A stretch of 64,000 bases of DNA from Ferriphaselus amnicola (GCF_000974685.2 NZ_AP018738.1:496001-560000), one strand, 5' to 3'. Shown: positions 24,009-34,175, counted from the stretch's first letter. A program made the numbers and translations. The notes: a model not told the origin generated them from the letters alone.

Positions 24009-24401
24009 ATGGCTAAGCCCAGCAGCACTCGCGTGCGCAAGAAAGTCAAGAAGAACGTTGCGGAAGGTATCGCTCACGTTCACGCTTCCTTCAACAACAC
24101 CATCGTGACGATCACTGATCGTCAGGGTAATGCGCTGTCCTGGTCCACCAGCGGCGGTCAAGGTTTCAAGGGTTCGCGTAAGAGCACACCGTTTGCAGCT
24201 CAGATCGCAGCTGAGGCTGCTGGCAAGGCTGCTCAGGAATTTGGTGTGAAGAATCTGGAAGTGCGTATCAAGGGTCCAGGCCCAGGCCGCGAGTCCGCTG
24301 TGCGTGCTCTGAATGCTGCGGGTTTCAAGATCACCAGCATCTCTGATATCACCCCAGTACCGCACAACGGCTGCCGTCCGCCCAAGAAGCGCCGTATCTA
24401 A
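24009..24401 (+). CDS. rpsK: 30S ribosomal protein S11
   Basis: S11 forms the platform that interacts with the Shine-Dalgarno helix. It has 130 residues. Conserved segments include [19 protein letters not shown] and the C-terminal [17 protein letters not shown]. It is in the alpha block between rpsM and rpsD. Confidence 0.98.
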   Translation: MAKPSSTRVRKKVKKNVAEGIAHVHASFNNTIVTITDRQGNALSWSTSGGQGFKGSRKSTPFAAQIAAEAAGKAAQEFGVKNLEVRIKGPGPGRESAVRALNAAGFKITSISDITPVPHNGCRPPKKRRI

Positions 24402-24421
24402 TTATTGTAGGAGTATAGATC

Positions 24422-25051
24422 TTGGCTAGAAATCTTGATGCAAAGTGCCGTAAGTGCCGCCGTGAAGGCGAAAAGCTGTTCCTGAAGGGCGAGAAGTGCT
24501 TCACTGACAAATGTTCGGTTGAACGTCGCGCTTATCCACCCGGCCAGCACGGTCAAAAGAAGAATCAACGTGTTTCCGACTACGCCGGTCAGTTGCGTGA
24601 GAAGCAAAAAGTTCGCCGTATCTACGGCATGCTTGAGCATCAGTTCCGTCTGACTTACGCAGCAGCTGAAAGCGAACGTGGCATCACCGGTGAAAACCTG
24701 TTGCAACGTCTGGAATCCCGTTTGGACAATGTTACCTATCGCATGGGTTTCGGAGCTTCCCGCGCTGAATCGCGTCAGGTGGTTCGTCACAACGGTATTC
24801 TCGTGAATGGCAAGCGTGTCAACATCCCTTCCTACCAAGTGCGCACTGGCGACGTGGTTGAGGTGGCTGATCGTGCCAAGTCTCAGTTGCGCGTCAAGGC
24901 ATCGGTGGCAGCGGCTGAACAGCGCGGCTTCCCGGAGTGGATCGAAGTGGACACCAAGGCACTGAAGGGTACCTTCAAGGCTAAGCCACAGCGCTCTGAA
25001 TTGCCTGCCACAATCAACGAGCACCTCGTCGTCGAGTTGTATTCCAAGTAA
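24422..25051 (+). CDS. rpsD: 30S ribosomal protein S4, zinc-binding type, TTG start
   Basis: S4 is a primary 16S rRNA binder and an autogenous repressor of the alpha operon in E. coli. It has 209 residues. The start is TTG (24422); no in-frame ATG exists before conserved sequence, and the upstream AGGAG supports it. The N terminus [19 protein letters not shown], followed by [12 protein letters not shown], supplies four cysteines, so this is the zinc-binding (C+) type, unlike E. coli S4. The S4 RNA-binding domain ([20 protein letters not shown]) is intact. Confidence 0.97.
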   Translation: MARNLDAKCRKCRREGEKLFLKGEKCFTDKCSVERRAYPPGQHGQKKNQRVSDYAGQLREKQKVRRIYGMLEHQFRLTYAAAESERGITGENLLQRLESRLDNVTYRMGFGASRAESRQVVRHNGILVNGKRVNIPSYQVRTGDVVEVADRAKSQLRVKASVAAAEQRGFPEWIEVDTKALKGTFKAKPQRSELPATINEHLVVELYSK

Positions 25052-25068
25052 TCCACGCGGAGCTGGAC

Positions 25069-26043
25069 ATGGCAAATAACGAATTTCTGAAACCACGCAT
25101 CATCGACGTCCAAAACATCTCGGCCACTAAGGCCAAAGTTGTGATGGAGCCGTTCGAGCGTGGCTATGGACACACGCTGGGCAATGCCCTTCGTCGTATC
25201 CTGTTGTCCTCGATGCCTGGCTCTGCGCCGACCGAGGTCAAGATCGCTGATGTTCTGCACGAATACTCCACCATTGATGGTGTACAGGAAGATGTCGTTG
25301 ACTTGATCCTGAACCTCAAAGGTGTGGTACTCAAGCAGCATGGTACCAACCGCGAAGTGACACTGCACCTGAAGAAAGAAGGTCAGGGCGTAGTAACTGC
25401 CGGTGACATCGAAGTGGATGCTGACACTGAAGTGCTGAACCCATCTCACGTTATCGCTCACCTGACAGCGGGCGGCAAGTTGGATATGGAAATCAAGGTC
25501 GAACAAGGCCGTGGTTACGTTTCTGCGATCTCCCGTCAGGTTCCTGGCGAGACACGTTCGGTTGGTAACATCGTTCTGGACGCTTCGTTCAGTCCGGTCA
25601 GCCGCGTCAGCTACGCAGTCGAAAGTGCCCGCGTTGAGCAGCGTACCGACTTGGATAAACTGGTGATCGACATCGAGACCAATGGCGCGATTGATCCAGA
25701 AGAGGCGATTCGCTCTGCAGCTCGTATTCTAGTCGAGCAGTTCAGCGTATTCGCTGCGCTGGAAGGCACTCCGGCTCCGGTCGAGAAGCCCAAGGCACCG
25801 AAGGTCGATCCTATGCTGTTGCGTCCAGTCGATGATCTGGAACTCACACCGCGTTCGTCCAACTGCCTGAAGGCACAAAGCATCCATTACATCGGTGATT
25901 TGATCCAGTACACCGAAACCGACCTCCTGCGTACCCCTAATCTGGGTCGCAAGTCGTTGAACGAAATCAAGCAAGTGCTGGCCGAACATGGCTTGTCGCT
26001 GGGCATGAAGCTGGAAAACTGGCCTGTCGCCGCCGAGAAGTAA
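25069..26043 (+). CDS. rpoA: RNA polymerase alpha subunit
   Basis: The alpha subunit initiates RNA polymerase assembly and contacts UP elements and activators. It has 324 residues. The N-terminal dimerisation domain contains [20 protein letters not shown]. The C-terminal domain contains the DNA-binding arginine and helix in [20 protein letters not shown] and the second helix-hairpin-helix in [16 protein letters not shown]. It is in the alpha block between rpsD and rplQ. Confidence 0.98.
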   Translation: MANNEFLKPRIIDVQNISATKAKVVMEPFERGYGHTLGNALRRILLSSMPGSAPTEVKIADVLHEYSTIDGVQEDVVDLILNLKGVVLKQHGTNREVTLHLKKEGQGVVTAGDIEVDADTEVLNPSHVIAHLTAGGKLDMEIKVEQGRGYVSAISRQVPGETRSVGNIVLDASFSPVSRVSYAVESARVEQRTDLDKLVIDIETNGAIDPEEAIRSAARILVEQFSVFAALEGTPAPVEKPKAPKVDPMLLRPVDDLELTPRSSNCLKAQSIHYIGDLIQYTETDLLRTPNLGRKSLNEIKQVLAEHGLSLGMKLENWPVAAEK

Positions 26044-26055
26044 GAGAGGAAAATC

Positions 26056-26448
26056 ATGCGTCACCGTTTAGGATTGAGAAAACTTAACCGCACCAGCAGC
26101 CACCGTCTGGCAATGTTGCGCAACATGAGCGTTTCGCTGCTGCGTCACGAAGCGATCAAGACCACCCTGCCCAAGGCCAAAGAACTGCGCCGTGTGGTAG
26201 AGCCGCTGATCACTTTGGGCAAGAACCCCAGCTTGGCGAATCGTCGTTTGGCATTCTCCCGTCTGCGTGACCGTGAGATCGTCGGCAAGCTGTTTGATGA
26301 AATCGGCCCACGTTACGCTACCCGTAACGGCGGTTACACTCGTACCCTCAAGTTCGGTTTCCGTCAGGGCGACAATGCTCCGATGGCTCTGATCGAGCTA
26401 GTGGATCGTCCAGAAGTGACTGAAGCGGTGGAAGTGGCTGACGAGTAA
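26056..26448 (+). CDS. rplQ: 50S ribosomal protein L17
   Basis: L17 is located near the tunnel exit. It has 130 residues, starting [20 protein letters not shown], with [18 protein letters not shown] downstream. It is the last gene of the superoperon; a strong bidirectional terminator follows 18 bases later. Confidence 0.98.
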   Translation: MRHRLGLRKLNRTSSHRLAMLRNMSVSLLRHEAIKTTLPKAKELRRVVEPLITLGKNPSLANRRLAFSRLRDREIVGKLFDEIGPRYATRNGGYTRTLKFGFRQGDNAPMALIELVDRPEVTEAVEVADE

Positions 26449-26466
26449 TCGTAGCTAGATGCACCA

Positions 26467-26500
26467 AACAAAAAAGCCGGGTAATCCCGGCTTTTTTGTT
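26467..26500. terminator. Bidirectional intrinsic terminator between rplQ and fliW
   Basis: A perfect 15-bp inverted repeat (26467-26481 with 26486-26500) has the GC core GCCGGG/CCCGGC around a TAAT loop and A6/T6 flanks, so it can terminate transcripts from both the rplQ (+) and fliW (-) sides. Confidence 0.93.
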
Positions 26501-26515
26501 TTGGCGTATGTTAAA

Positions 26516-26956
26516 TCAGCCGTGTATCGTCAACTCTGGATTGACCAGTGATTTTTGAATGGCACGACGCTTAGTGATGTTGATGGCGATCGGCGAGCGG
26601 GTCAGCGCGGCAATCTTGTCCATTGCCACTTCACCGCTCTCTTCGAGTGGGTGAGAGAGCATCACAGCTAGGCAGATATCATCATTCTCACCGACATGCA
26701 GCGTGCTAGCTTCGTCATCGCTCAGAGTTACGTTGTAGGCCAGCTTGAGCTGAGAAGGATCGGTGATAGAGAACACAACTTCAGGTTCGTCGATCGATTG
26801 CAGCCAGAACACACGCGGCTCGTGACCATCATCGCGGTGCAGCAGCTTGAAGCGCTTGCAGTCCTCAAATCCTGGCAAGCCATTGGGGAATTCGATGATG
26901 GAATCTTGCGAGAATGACACTTCTTGGGAACCGAAGCGTGGAAGGGTGAGTTTCAT
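26516..26956 (-). CDS. fliW: Flagellar assembly factor FliW
   Basis: FliW binds CsrA and flagellin and thereby links flagellin secretion to translation of flagellar mRNAs. It has 146 residues and contains the family signature IIEFPNGLPGFEDCKRFKLL near residue 20 and VMLSHPLEESGEVAMDKIAA later. The start ATG has a strong ribosome-binding site (AGGAGG, 5 bases away). It is convergent with rplQ and divergent from corA; neither csrA nor flagellin genes are adjacent. Confidence 0.9.
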   Translation of the reverse strand: MKLTLPRFGSQEVSFSQDSIIEFPNGLPGFEDCKRFKLLHRDDGHEPRVFWLQSIDEPEVVFSITDPSQLKLAYNVTLSDDEASTLHVGENDDICLAVMLSHPLEESGEVAMDKIAALTRSPIAINITKRRAIQKSLVNPELTIHG

Positions 26957-27190
26957 GGCGGCCTCCTAGTATTGTGGTTATTGAGGGGTTTATCTTACGC
27001 CTGAATGCGCAGGACAATACAGTGAAATGACAGGTTTTTTTAGCTTATTCAATCGGCTTGATCATCTGTTCAATGCTGCACATCGACTTGCTCCCAGCAC
27101 GGCAGTGCAAGCGCTGGTTTGTTTCTACTGTATCATTTCGATGACTGACACTATCAAAACGAACTAAGCTACCTTCTTAACTACGTCCCT

Positions 27191-28156
27191 ATGCTGATCA
27201 ACTGCGCTGCCTACCATGAGGGTGTCAAACTCGCCGACCTTCCAGTCGCTGACATTAGTGACTACATGGAGCGCCCTGAGTGTTTTGTCTGGGTTGAGCT
27301 GCGTGATGCTACGGATGCTGAGATTGATGAAATGCAGGAAGAGTTTGGCCTACACGATCTCGCAGTCGAAGATGCTAAGCACGGTCACCAGCGTCCCAAG
27401 ATCGAAGAGTACGGCGATGAATTGTTCGTGGTCATACATCTGCCCGAACTAGAAGAGGTGGGGCTGTCGGTGGGCGAGTTCAGCATCTTCGTTGGCCGCA
27501 ATTTCGTATTGTCGGTGCGCAATCGTAGCGAGCAGAGCTTTCAGAGTGTGCGTGAGCGTTGCGAACGTGAGCCAGAATTGTTGGGACTCGGTTCAGGTTT
27601 TGTGCTGTATGCGCTGATGGATGCTGTAGTTGATCGCTATTTTCCACTGGTGGATGAGTTGGAGTCGCAGTTCGAAGCTATCGAGGATCATCTGTTTGAA
27701 AAGGATAGTGCGCTAGCCAACATCGAACATCTGTACCAACTCAAGCGCAAGGTGGTACTGCTCAAACATGCGGTTGCCCCGCTGATGGAGGTCGCTGGAA
27801 AGTTGCATGGCGGGCGCGTACCTCCGCCGTGTGTAAATACGCAGGAATACTTCCGCGATGTGTATGACCATCTGATGCGCATCAACACATCGCTGGACAT
27901 CGTGCGTGACACCATCAGCACCGCCATTCTCGTGTGCCAGTCCACTGTCAGTATCGAGCAGAACGACGTTAACAAGAAACTCGCCGCTTGGGCGGGTATC
28001 TTTGCGGTTGCGACCGCCTTTGTCGGCATCTGGGGCATGAACTTCCAACACATGCCTGAGCTGGCGTGGGATTATGGCTACCTGTACGCGCTGTTAATCA
28101 TCTCTGCTACCTGCGGTTTTCTATACTACCGCTTCAAACGCTCTGGCTGGCTCTAG
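27191..28156 (+). CDS. corA: CorA-family magnesium/cobalt transporter
   Basis: This inner-membrane pentameric divalent-cation channel protein has 321 residues. It has a long acidic cytoplasmic N domain, a stalk helix, then two C-terminal membrane helices; the first ends in the pore signature GMN (IWGMNFQHMPEL) and the second is followed by the basic end KRSGWL. The 234 bases upstream are the divergent fliW/corA intergenic region; no magnesium-sensing leader was recognised. phrB follows after 13 bases and may be cotranscribed. Confidence 0.93.
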   Translation: MLINCAAYHEGVKLADLPVADISDYMERPECFVWVELRDATDAEIDEMQEEFGLHDLAVEDAKHGHQRPKIEEYGDELFVVIHLPELEEVGLSVGEFSIFVGRNFVLSVRNRSEQSFQSVRERCEREPELLGLGSGFVLYALMDAVVDRYFPLVDELESQFEAIEDHLFEKDSALANIEHLYQLKRKVVLLKHAVAPLMEVAGKLHGGRVPPPCVNTQEYFRDVYDHLMRINTSLDIVRDTISTAILVCQSTVSIEQNDVNKKLAAWAGIFAVATAFVGIWGMNFQHMPELAWDYGYLYALLIISATCGFLYYRFKRSGWL

Positions 28157-28169
28157 TCAGAGAGCTTCC

Positions 28170-29588
28170 ATGCCAGACTCGCGAATCTCGTTATGCTGGT
28201 TCCGGCGCGACCTGCGCTTGCATGACCACGCCGCGCTTTACCATGCGCTGAAATCCAGCGATGCGACACATTGTGTATTCGTGTTCGATACGACGATCCT
28301 AGACACGCTGCCCTATAAATCTGATCGGCGGGTGGAGTTTATCTGGCAGGCGGTGCGCGAGCTGTCCGAGGCCTTGCACGCGCAGGGCAGTGCCTTGCAC
28401 GTTTTGCACGGTGATCCGCGAGTACTCATTCCGCAACTGGCTGTGCAGCTGGGCGCTCAGACGGTGTATGTGAACCACGACTACGAGCCGGAGGCGATTG
28501 CGCGGGACGAGGCAGTACGGGAGCGTTTACAGTCTGCGGGGATTGGTCTGCTTGATTTCAAGGATCAAGTGATCTTCGAGCGCGACGAGGTGCTGACCGG
28601 CGGCGGTACGCCGTTCAATGTATTCACGCCGTACAAGAATGCTTGGCTGAAACGGCTGACGGACTATCATCTGCGCGCTTATCCGACCGAGCAGTATTTC
28701 GCTGCGCTGGCTCAGGTGCCGCCGCTACGCTTGCCTAGTTTGGCCGAACTAGGCTTTCAGCCGACCAATCTATCGCAACTGAAGATGCCGATCGGCATGT
28801 CTGGCGCGATGCGCTTGTTTGAGGATTTCCAGCAGCGGATGGCGCGTTACCATGAGCAGCGTGACTTTCCGGCGGTGAAGGGCGTGTCCTACCTCGCGCC
28901 GCATCTGCGCTTCGGTACGATTTCCATCCGCAGTCTGGCACGCGAGGCGTACTGCCGAGGCGGTCAGGGCGCACAAACTTGGCTGTCCGAACTGATCTGG
29001 CGCGATTTCTACCAGATGCTGCTCTACCACCACCCGCGCGTGGTTGGCCACGCGTTCAAGCCGCAGTTCGAGCATCTGGCGTTCACCAACAATGTGGAGT
29101 GGTTCGCCGCTTGGAAAGCTGGGCAGACGGGCTATCCGCTGGTCGATGCCGGAATGCGCCAGCTCGCGCAGACCGGCTTCATGCACAACCGCTTGCGCAT
29201 GGTGACGGCCTCGTTCCTGGTCAAGGATCTTCAGATCGACTGGCGCTGGGGCGAGGCGTGGTTCGCAGAGAATCTGCTGGATTTCGATCTGGCGGCGAAT
29301 AACGGCGGCTGGCAGTGGGCGGCTTCGACCGGCTGCGATGCCCAACCTTGGTTTCGCATCTTCAATCCGGTCACTCAGTCGAAGAACTTCGACCCCGACG
29401 GAAAATTCATCCGCCGCTATATACTTGAACTCGCTGGTTGTCCCGCTCGCTACTTGCATGCACCGTGGGAAATGAGTGCGGATGAGCAATGGCGCAGCGG
29501 TGTCGTATTGGGGCAGGATTACCCGCCGCCCATCGTCGATCACGCTGTAGCACGCGAATTGACTTTGGCGATGTTCAAATTGGCCTAA
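28170..29588 (+). CDS. phrB: Deoxyribodipyrimidine photolyase (cryptochrome/photolyase family)
   Basis: Light-driven repair of cyclobutane pyrimidine dimers using FAD and an antenna chromophore. It has 472 residues. The N-terminal alpha/beta antenna domain begins SLCWFRRDLRLHDHAAL; the FAD-binding helical domain has LSELIWRDFYQMLLYHHP, MRQLAQTGFMHNRLRMV and the WQWAASTGCDAQPWFRIFNP region, as in class I CPD photolyases. The ATG is 13 bases after corA. Substrate type (CPD rather than 6-4) is inferred from overall similarity. Confidence 0.93.
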   Translation: MPDSRISLCWFRRDLRLHDHAALYHALKSSDATHCVFVFDTTILDTLPYKSDRRVEFIWQAVRELSEALHAQGSALHVLHGDPRVLIPQLAVQLGAQTVYVNHDYEPEAIARDEAVRERLQSAGIGLLDFKDQVIFERDEVLTGGGTPFNVFTPYKNAWLKRLTDYHLRAYPTEQYFAALAQVPPLRLPSLAELGFQPTNLSQLKMPIGMSGAMRLFEDFQQRMARYHEQRDFPAVKGVSYLAPHLRFGTISIRSLAREAYCRGGQGAQTWLSELIWRDFYQMLLYHHPRVVGHAFKPQFEHLAFTNNVEWFAAWKAGQTGYPLVDAGMRQLAQTGFMHNRLRMVTASFLVKDLQIDWRWGEAWFAENLLDFDLAANNGGWQWAASTGCDAQPWFRIFNPVTQSKNFDPDGKFIRRYILELAGCPARYLHAPWEMSADEQWRSGVVLGQDYPPPIVDHAVARELTLAMFKLA

Positions 29589-29596
29589 GGAGTTCT

Positions 29597-30484
29597 ATGC
29601 GAATTTTACTGACCGGCGGCACGGGCTTGATTGGACGTAGCCTGTGTCGTACCTTGCTGGCGCAAGGCCATCAGTTGACGGTATTGAGTCGGCATCCTGA
29701 GACTGTGGCGCGTCTCTGTGGTGCAGCGGTGGCAGCGATGGCCTCGCTGGATGAATGGTTGCCGGAGCAGGCATTCGATGCCGTGATCAACCTAGCGGGT
29801 GAGCCGATCGCGGATGCTGCGTGGACGGCCAAGCGCAAGCAAACTCTGTGGGATAGCCGCGTCACACTCACCCAGCAGTTGGTGCAAAAGATCGCGGCCG
29901 CACACGTGCGACCGAGCGTGCTGTTGAGTGGATCGGCGATAGGCTACTACGGCAATCGGCAGGCACTCACGCTGGATGAGGCGGCTGCAGGCGGCAGCGG
30001 TTACTCGGCAGAATTGTGTGCTGCGTGGGAGCACGCTGCGCTTGCGGCCTCCACCTTAGGCGTGCGGGTGTGTTTGCTGCGTACCGGTTTGGTGCTGAGT
30101 GATGATGGCGGTTTGCTAGCCAAAATGCGTTTGCCCTTTGGCATCGGCGTGCGCTTCGGGCACGGTGAGCAGTGGATGAGTTGGATACATATCGACGATT
30201 ATGTGCAGATCGTGCTGCGTCTGTTGAACGATGCTCAAGCGCACGGGGCTTACAACTTGACTGCCCCAGAGCCGGTCAGCAACGCTGAATTTGTGCGCAC
30301 CTTGAGCCAGTTGACGGGAGGTCGCGTAGTGTTTTCCGCGCCAGCACCGCTGTTGCGTATTGCCTTGGGCGAGCGCGCCAGCTTGTTACTCGACGGGCAG
30401 CGAGTGCTGCCTAGGCGTATCGAGGCGACTGGCTACGCATTTCACTATCGCCACTTGACCGATGCTTTACGCGCTTTATTCTAG
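29597..30484 (+). CDS. TIGR01777-family NAD-dependent epimerase/dehydratase
   Basis: An SDR-superfamily protein of 295 residues. The Rossmann dinucleotide motif is at the N terminus ([14 protein letters not shown]), the catalytic-type Ser-Tyr segment is [11 protein letters not shown], and the C-terminal DUF1731-like part ends [19 protein letters not shown]. This matches the YfcH/TIGR01777 family, whose substrate is not established. TAAGGAG just before the ATG at 29597 fixes the start, although the frame is open upstream into phrB. Its stop codon shares the palindrome CTAG with the convergent miaA stop. Confidence 0.88.
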   Translation: MRILLTGGTGLIGRSLCRTLLAQGHQLTVLSRHPETVARLCGAAVAAMASLDEWLPEQAFDAVINLAGEPIADAAWTAKRKQTLWDSRVTLTQQLVQKIAAAHVRPSVLLSGSAIGYYGNRQALTLDEAAAGGSGYSAELCAAWEHAALAASTLGVRVCLLRTGLVLSDDGGLLAKMRLPFGIGVRFGHGEQWMSWIHIDDYVQIVLRLLNDAQAHGAYNLTAPEPVSNAEFVRTLSQLTGGRVVFSAPAPLLRIALGERASLLLDGQRVLPRRIEATGYAFHYRHLTDALRALF

Positions 30485-31419
30485 TTTGGCTGATTCAGCA
30501 CGGTTTTGAACACTTGCTGAGTGAGGTCGGCTTGCAGACAATCAACTCCAATCACGTCATCCATGCCTCGCAGCCAGGTAAGTTGCCGCTTCGCCAGTTG
30601 ACGGGTAGCGGCGATGCCAGTTTCCTGCAAGCCTTGTTCGTCGATCTCACCTTGCTGAAATTGCCAAGCTTGCCGGTAGCCGACGCAGCGCATGGACGGC
30701 AGGTCGGGATGCAGCGCGGGGTAATCCTTGCGCAGTTGGCTCAATTCCTCCAGCAATCCGTGCTTCAGCATGGTTTCAAAACGCGTAGCGATGCGGGCGT
30801 GCAGCACGGCGCGGTCGCTGGGAATCAGGGCGATGGACGTGACGGAGTAGGGAAGTGCGTAGCTGGTCTGGCGGGCGAACAGCGACGACATCGATTGCCC
30901 GGAAATGAGATAGATCTCCATCGCGCGCTGGATGCGCTGGGTGTCGGTGTTGTGCAGACGGGCGGCGGTCTCGGGGTCGATCTCGGCCAGTTTTTGATGC
31001 ATCTGCTCGATGCCGTGTGCGGCGATCTCGGCATCGAGTTGGGCGCGTATCGCCGGATCGGCCTGCGGCAACTCGCTCAGTCCTTCGCGCAACGCCTTGA
31101 AGTACAACATGGTGCCGCCGACTAGCAGCGGTATCTTGCCGCGCGAGGTGATGTCGGTCATCAACCGCAGCGCGTCATGGCGAAAGGCGGCAGCGGAATA
31201 GCTTTCGGTGGGGGCGATGATGTCGATCAGATGGTGTGGAGCATGTGCCAACGTCGCGGCATCCGGCTTGGCCGTGCCGATGTCCATGCCGCGATAGACC
31301 AAGGCGGAATCGACGCTGATGAGCTCCACCGGCAAGCGTTGCGCCAACTCCACCGCCACGGCGGTCTTGCCGCTGGCGGTGGGGCCCATCAGAAAGATGG
31401 CAGGTGGCAGCGAACTCAC
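30481..31419 (-). CDS. miaA: tRNA dimethylallyltransferase
   Basis: MiaA transfers the dimethylallyl group to A37 of tRNAs reading UNN codons. It has 312 residues. The P-loop GPTASGKT lies at the N terminus and [16 protein letters not shown] and [13 protein letters not shown] follow, all diagnostic. The start is GTG at 31419, with GGAGG 9 bases upstream; it overlaps the rlmM stop as GTGA. A longer reading to 31986 exists but runs through rlmM. It is translationally coupled to rlmM; hfq, a common neighbour in gammaproteobacteria, is not adjacent. Confidence 0.93.
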   Translation of the reverse strand: MSSLPPAIFLMGPTASGKTAVAVELAQRLPVELISVDSALVYRGMDIGTAKPDAATLAHAPHHLIDIIAPTESYSAAAFRHDALRLMTDITSRGKIPLLVGGTMLYFKALREGLSELPQADPAIRAQLDAEIAAHGIEQMHQKLAEIDPETAARLHNTDTQRIQRAMEIYLISGQSMSSLFARQTSYALPYSVTSIALIPSDRAVLHARIATRFETMLKHGLLEELSQLRKDYPALHPDLPSMRCVGYRQAWQFQQGEIDEQGLQETGIAATRQLAKRQLTWLRGMDDVIGVDCLQADLTQQVFKTVLNQPN

Positions 31420-32471
31420 TTCTTGCGTCCTCCGCCTGCTCGTCCCAGATACACCGTGATCTCTTCGCGGTCGTGGTAGAGCTGGCGTGCGACCAGTCGG
31501 TAGCGCACGCCAGCTTCGTCCAGTTGTTTGCGCAAGTCGGCGAGGGCGGTATAGACCGTTTCGACGCGCTTCTTCATCGGCAGCTTCAGGTTGAAGATGG
31601 CGTGTTGCGCTGTGCCGCTGCCTATCCAGTCCGCCATCAAGGTGGCAACGCGCTGCGGGCGTTCGATCATGTCGCACACCAGCCAATCGACCGGACGGCG
31701 CGGGCGGTAGCGGAAGCCATCGACACGCAGATGCTCGACCAGCGGATGGCCGAGCACCGCACCTTTGAGCGGGCCGTTGTCGATGGCGATGACCTTGATG
31801 CCGCGCCGGATCAACTGCCAGCTCCAGCCTCCGGGTGCTGCTCCTAAATCCACCGCCGTCATGCCGGTACGCAGCAAGCGTGTCTGGTCTGCGCCCAGCA
31901 GCACTTCGAACGCTTCCGAGAGTTTTAGGGTGGAGCGGCTGGGCGCTTCCGGCGGCATCTTCTGGCGCAAGATGCCCATCTGCCAAGCTGCGCTCTTGCT
32001 GGGTTCGGTACTGCCGACGATGACGCGCTGGCGATTGGGGAAGAACAGGTGCAAGCGCGGCAAGCTGGCGGACTCAGCCAGCCGTCCAGCGGATTTCAGC
32101 GCCTCTTCCAGTAGCGGGGCAAATCGGCGGGTGAAGCTCGACAGCTCCTTGCCTTCGTTGGTATCCGGTGTTTCTAGCCACAGTGCGCTGAACTTCTCCG
32201 GCGCTACCGGGAGTGCGGCAAGGATGGGCGTGAGCCGATCGCGCTCGGGCAGGGTTTCGACATGGCCTAGCTCGCGTATCACCTGGCGGGCAAAGATCAG
32301 CGCGTTGTAATCCGGCTTGCCTGCGGTGCGCAGACGCACGAAGCCGCTGTTCTCAGTGGCTTCGACGATCTCGCTACGCGGTGCGTGGCGTTGCGCCTCT
32401 TCAGCGCAGTCGCGCTCAAAACCGGGACGGCAATACAGCAAAAAAGTGGTGGGGGCATGGGTAGAGTTCAT
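31416..32471 (-). CDS. rlmM: 23S rRNA 2'-O-ribose methyltransferase RlmM (C2498)
   Basis: A Rossmann-fold SAM-dependent methyltransferase of 351 residues (E. coli 366). There is an N-terminal THUMP-like region, then the SAM-binding motif [17 protein letters not shown]; a DWLVCDMIE segment and the [10 protein letters not shown] lysine supply K-D-K-E type catalytic residues. The ATG at 32471 ([19 protein letters not shown]) is chosen over upstream in-frame codons because the conserved family sequence begins there. It is divergent from the HAD phosphatase and overlaps miaA by 4 bases. Confidence 0.9.
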   Translation of the reverse strand: MNSTHAPTTFLLYCRPGFERDCAEEAQRHAPRSEIVEATENSGFVRLRTAGKPDYNALIFARQVIRELGHVETLPERDRLTPILAALPVAPEKFSALWLETPDTNEGKELSSFTRRFAPLLEEALKSAGRLAESASLPRLHLFFPNRQRVIVGSTEPSKSAAWQMGILRQKMPPEAPSRSTLKLSEAFEVLLGADQTRLLRTGMTAVDLGAAPGGWSWQLIRRGIKVIAIDNGPLKGAVLGHPLVEHLRVDGFRYRPRRPVDWLVCDMIERPQRVATLMADWIGSGTAQHAIFNLKLPMKKRVETVYTALADLRKQLDEAGVRYRLVARQLYHDREEITVYLGRAGGGRKK

Positions 32472-32543
32472 GCGCGGATTGTCGCACAGGGGCGGCGATT
32501 TTGAGCTACGTGTTAATATCCACGCCTGTTTTGAAGGATAGCA

Positions 32544-33200
32544 ATGAGCAAACGATACGATTTGATAGTGTTCGATTGGGACGGCACGCTGATGGATTCC
32601 ACGGCCGTCATCGCCGATTCCATCCAAGCGGCTTGCCGCGATCTGGGGGTGGCCGAGCCGGATGACGCGACGGCGCGTCATGTGATCGGACTGGGTTTGA
32701 ACGAGGCCCTGCGTCAGGCGGTGCCGACCTTGCCGGAGCATCAGTATGGTGATCTGGCATTGCGCTATCGTCACCACTATTTACTCAGGGGCGATGCGAT
32801 CCCGCTGTACGCAGGTGCGCAGCAGACCTTGCAGGAGTTGCAGGCGGCGAACTATCTGCTAGCTGTGGCGACCGGCAAGAATCGCAACGGGCTGGATCGG
32901 GTGTTGGATTCCAGCGGTTTACGCCACTATTTTCACGCCACTCGCACTGCCGATGAAACGCAGTCCAAACCGCATCCGGCGATGTTGATCGAGCTGATGG
33001 ATGAGTTGAAGGTGCAACCCGAGCGCGTGCTGATGATCGGCGATACCACGCACGATCTGCAACTGGCGCTCAATGCCGGAGTGGATGCGCTAGGCATGAC
33101 GCATGGCGCGCATCCCGAAGAGACTCTACGTGCGCTTGAGCCCTTGGCGTTGGTGGATGATTTTGTGGCGTTGCGCATCTGGTTGCGCGAGAATGCCTAG
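32544..33200 (+). CDS. HAD-IA family phosphatase (phosphoglycolate phosphatase-like)
   Basis: It has 218 residues. HAD motif I is FDWDGTLMDST (nucleophile Asp), motif II LLAVATGKNRNG, motif III lysine in TQSKPHP, and motif IV MIGDTTHDLQLALNAG. The alpha-helical cap between motifs I and II fits the Gph/PGP group. The exact substrate cannot be read from sequence. AAGGATAG precedes the ATG. It lies 18 bases ahead of the SppA-type protease and is probably cotranscribed with it. Confidence 0.85.
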   Translation: MSKRYDLIVFDWDGTLMDSTAVIADSIQAACRDLGVAEPDDATARHVIGLGLNEALRQAVPTLPEHQYGDLALRYRHHYLLRGDAIPLYAGAQQTLQELQAANYLLAVATGKNRNGLDRVLDSSGLRHYFHATRTADETQSKPHPAMLIELMDELKVQPERVLMIGDTTHDLQLALNAGVDALGMTHGAHPEETLRALEPLALVDDFVALRIWLRENA

Positions 33201-33218
33201 CGGCGAAATGAGGTGAGT

Positions 33219-34175
33219 ATGTCTGAGCAAAACAATAATTGGGAACGTGGTGTGCTGGAGAAACTGGCGATGTCGGCGATTCAGGAGCAGCGTCGGTCAC
33301 GGCACTGGAGCATCTTGTTCAAGGTGCTGACCTTCGGCTATCTGTTCATCCTGCTCTATCTGCTCATGGGTTGGGGCGAAACCAAGAAAGAGGCGGGCAT
33401 CGGCGGTAGCAATCACACAGCCTTGGTCAATCTGCATGGCGTGATCGCTTCGGATACGGCGGCGAATGCCGACGACATCATCAGCAGCCTGCAAAATGCC
33501 TTCGAGGATGCGCACACGCAGGGCGTGGTGTTGCGTATCAATAGTCCTGGCGGCAGTCCGGTGCAGGCCGGTTACATCAACGACGAGATTCGTCGTCTGC
33601 GCGCCAAGTATCCCAATATCCCCTTGTACGTAGTGGTCGAGGACATTTGTGCTTCCGGCGGCTATTTCGTCGCAGCAGCGGCGGACAAGATCTTCGTCAA
33701 TAAGGCGAGCATGGTCGGTTCCATCGGCGTGTTGATGGACGGTTTCGGTTTTACCGGCACGATGGAGAAGTTGGGCGTGGAGCGGCGTTTGATCACGGCG
33801 GGCGATAACAAGGGCTTTCTTGACCCTTTCTCACCAGCGAGTCCAGCGCATAAGGAGTACGCCCAGCAGATGGTGGGCGAGATCCATCAGCAATTCATCG
33901 ATGTGGTGCGGCAGGGGCGAGGCAGCCGGCTGAAGCAATCCCCCGAGATGTTCAGCGGCTTGGTGTGGACGGGCGAGCGTAGCATCGAACTGGGCTTGGC
34001 TGATGCTGTGGGTAGTTTGGATTTTGTGGCGCGCGACATCATCAAGGCGGAGAACATCGTCGATTTCACCGTGCATGAGGGTCTGGCTGACCGTTTGGCG
34101 CAGCGCTTTGGCGCAGGTGTGGCGAGTGCGATTCCAGGCTTTATGACCAAGCTAGGCAAGACTGGATTGCAGTAG
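33219..34175 (+). CDS. sppA: SppA-type signal peptide peptidase (S49 family)
   Basis: An inner-membrane serine/lysine peptidase that degrades cleaved signal peptides. It has 318 residues, the short single-domain form. An N-terminal anchor (LTFGYLFILLYLLMG) precedes the protease domain; INSPGGSPVQAG, the nucleophile Ser in CASGGYFVAAAADKI, and the general-base Lys in TAGDNKGFLDPFSP are visible. GAGGTGA precedes ATG 33219; an in-frame GTG at 33213 is an alternative. Confidence 0.88.
   Translation: MSEQNNNWERGVLEKLAMSAIQEQRRSRHWSILFKVLTFGYLFILLYLLMGWGETKKEAGIGGSNHTALVNLHGVIASDTAANADDIISSLQNAFEDAHTQGVVLRINSPGGSPVQAGYINDEIRRLRAKYPNIPLYVVVEDICASGGYFVAAAADKIFVNKASMVGSIGVLMDGFGFTGTMEKLGVERRLITAGDNKGFLDPFSPASPAHKEYAQQMVGEIHQQFIDVVRQGRGSRLKQSPEMFSGLVWTGERSIELGLADAVGSLDFVARDIIKAENIVDFTVHEGLADRLAQRFGAGVASAIPGFMTKLGKTGLQ

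Noticed and set aside
30481-30484. Convergent stop codons sharing CTAG (and a similar interlock at 48032-48035)
   Set aside because: Compact gene packing; no sign of function beyond chance and selection for small spacing.
31420-31986. N-terminal extension of miaA on the minus strand (501-codon reading)
   Set aside because: It runs entirely inside rlmM in another frame; the MiaA family begins at the P-loop region, and GTG 31419 has GGAGG and overlaps the rlmM stop.
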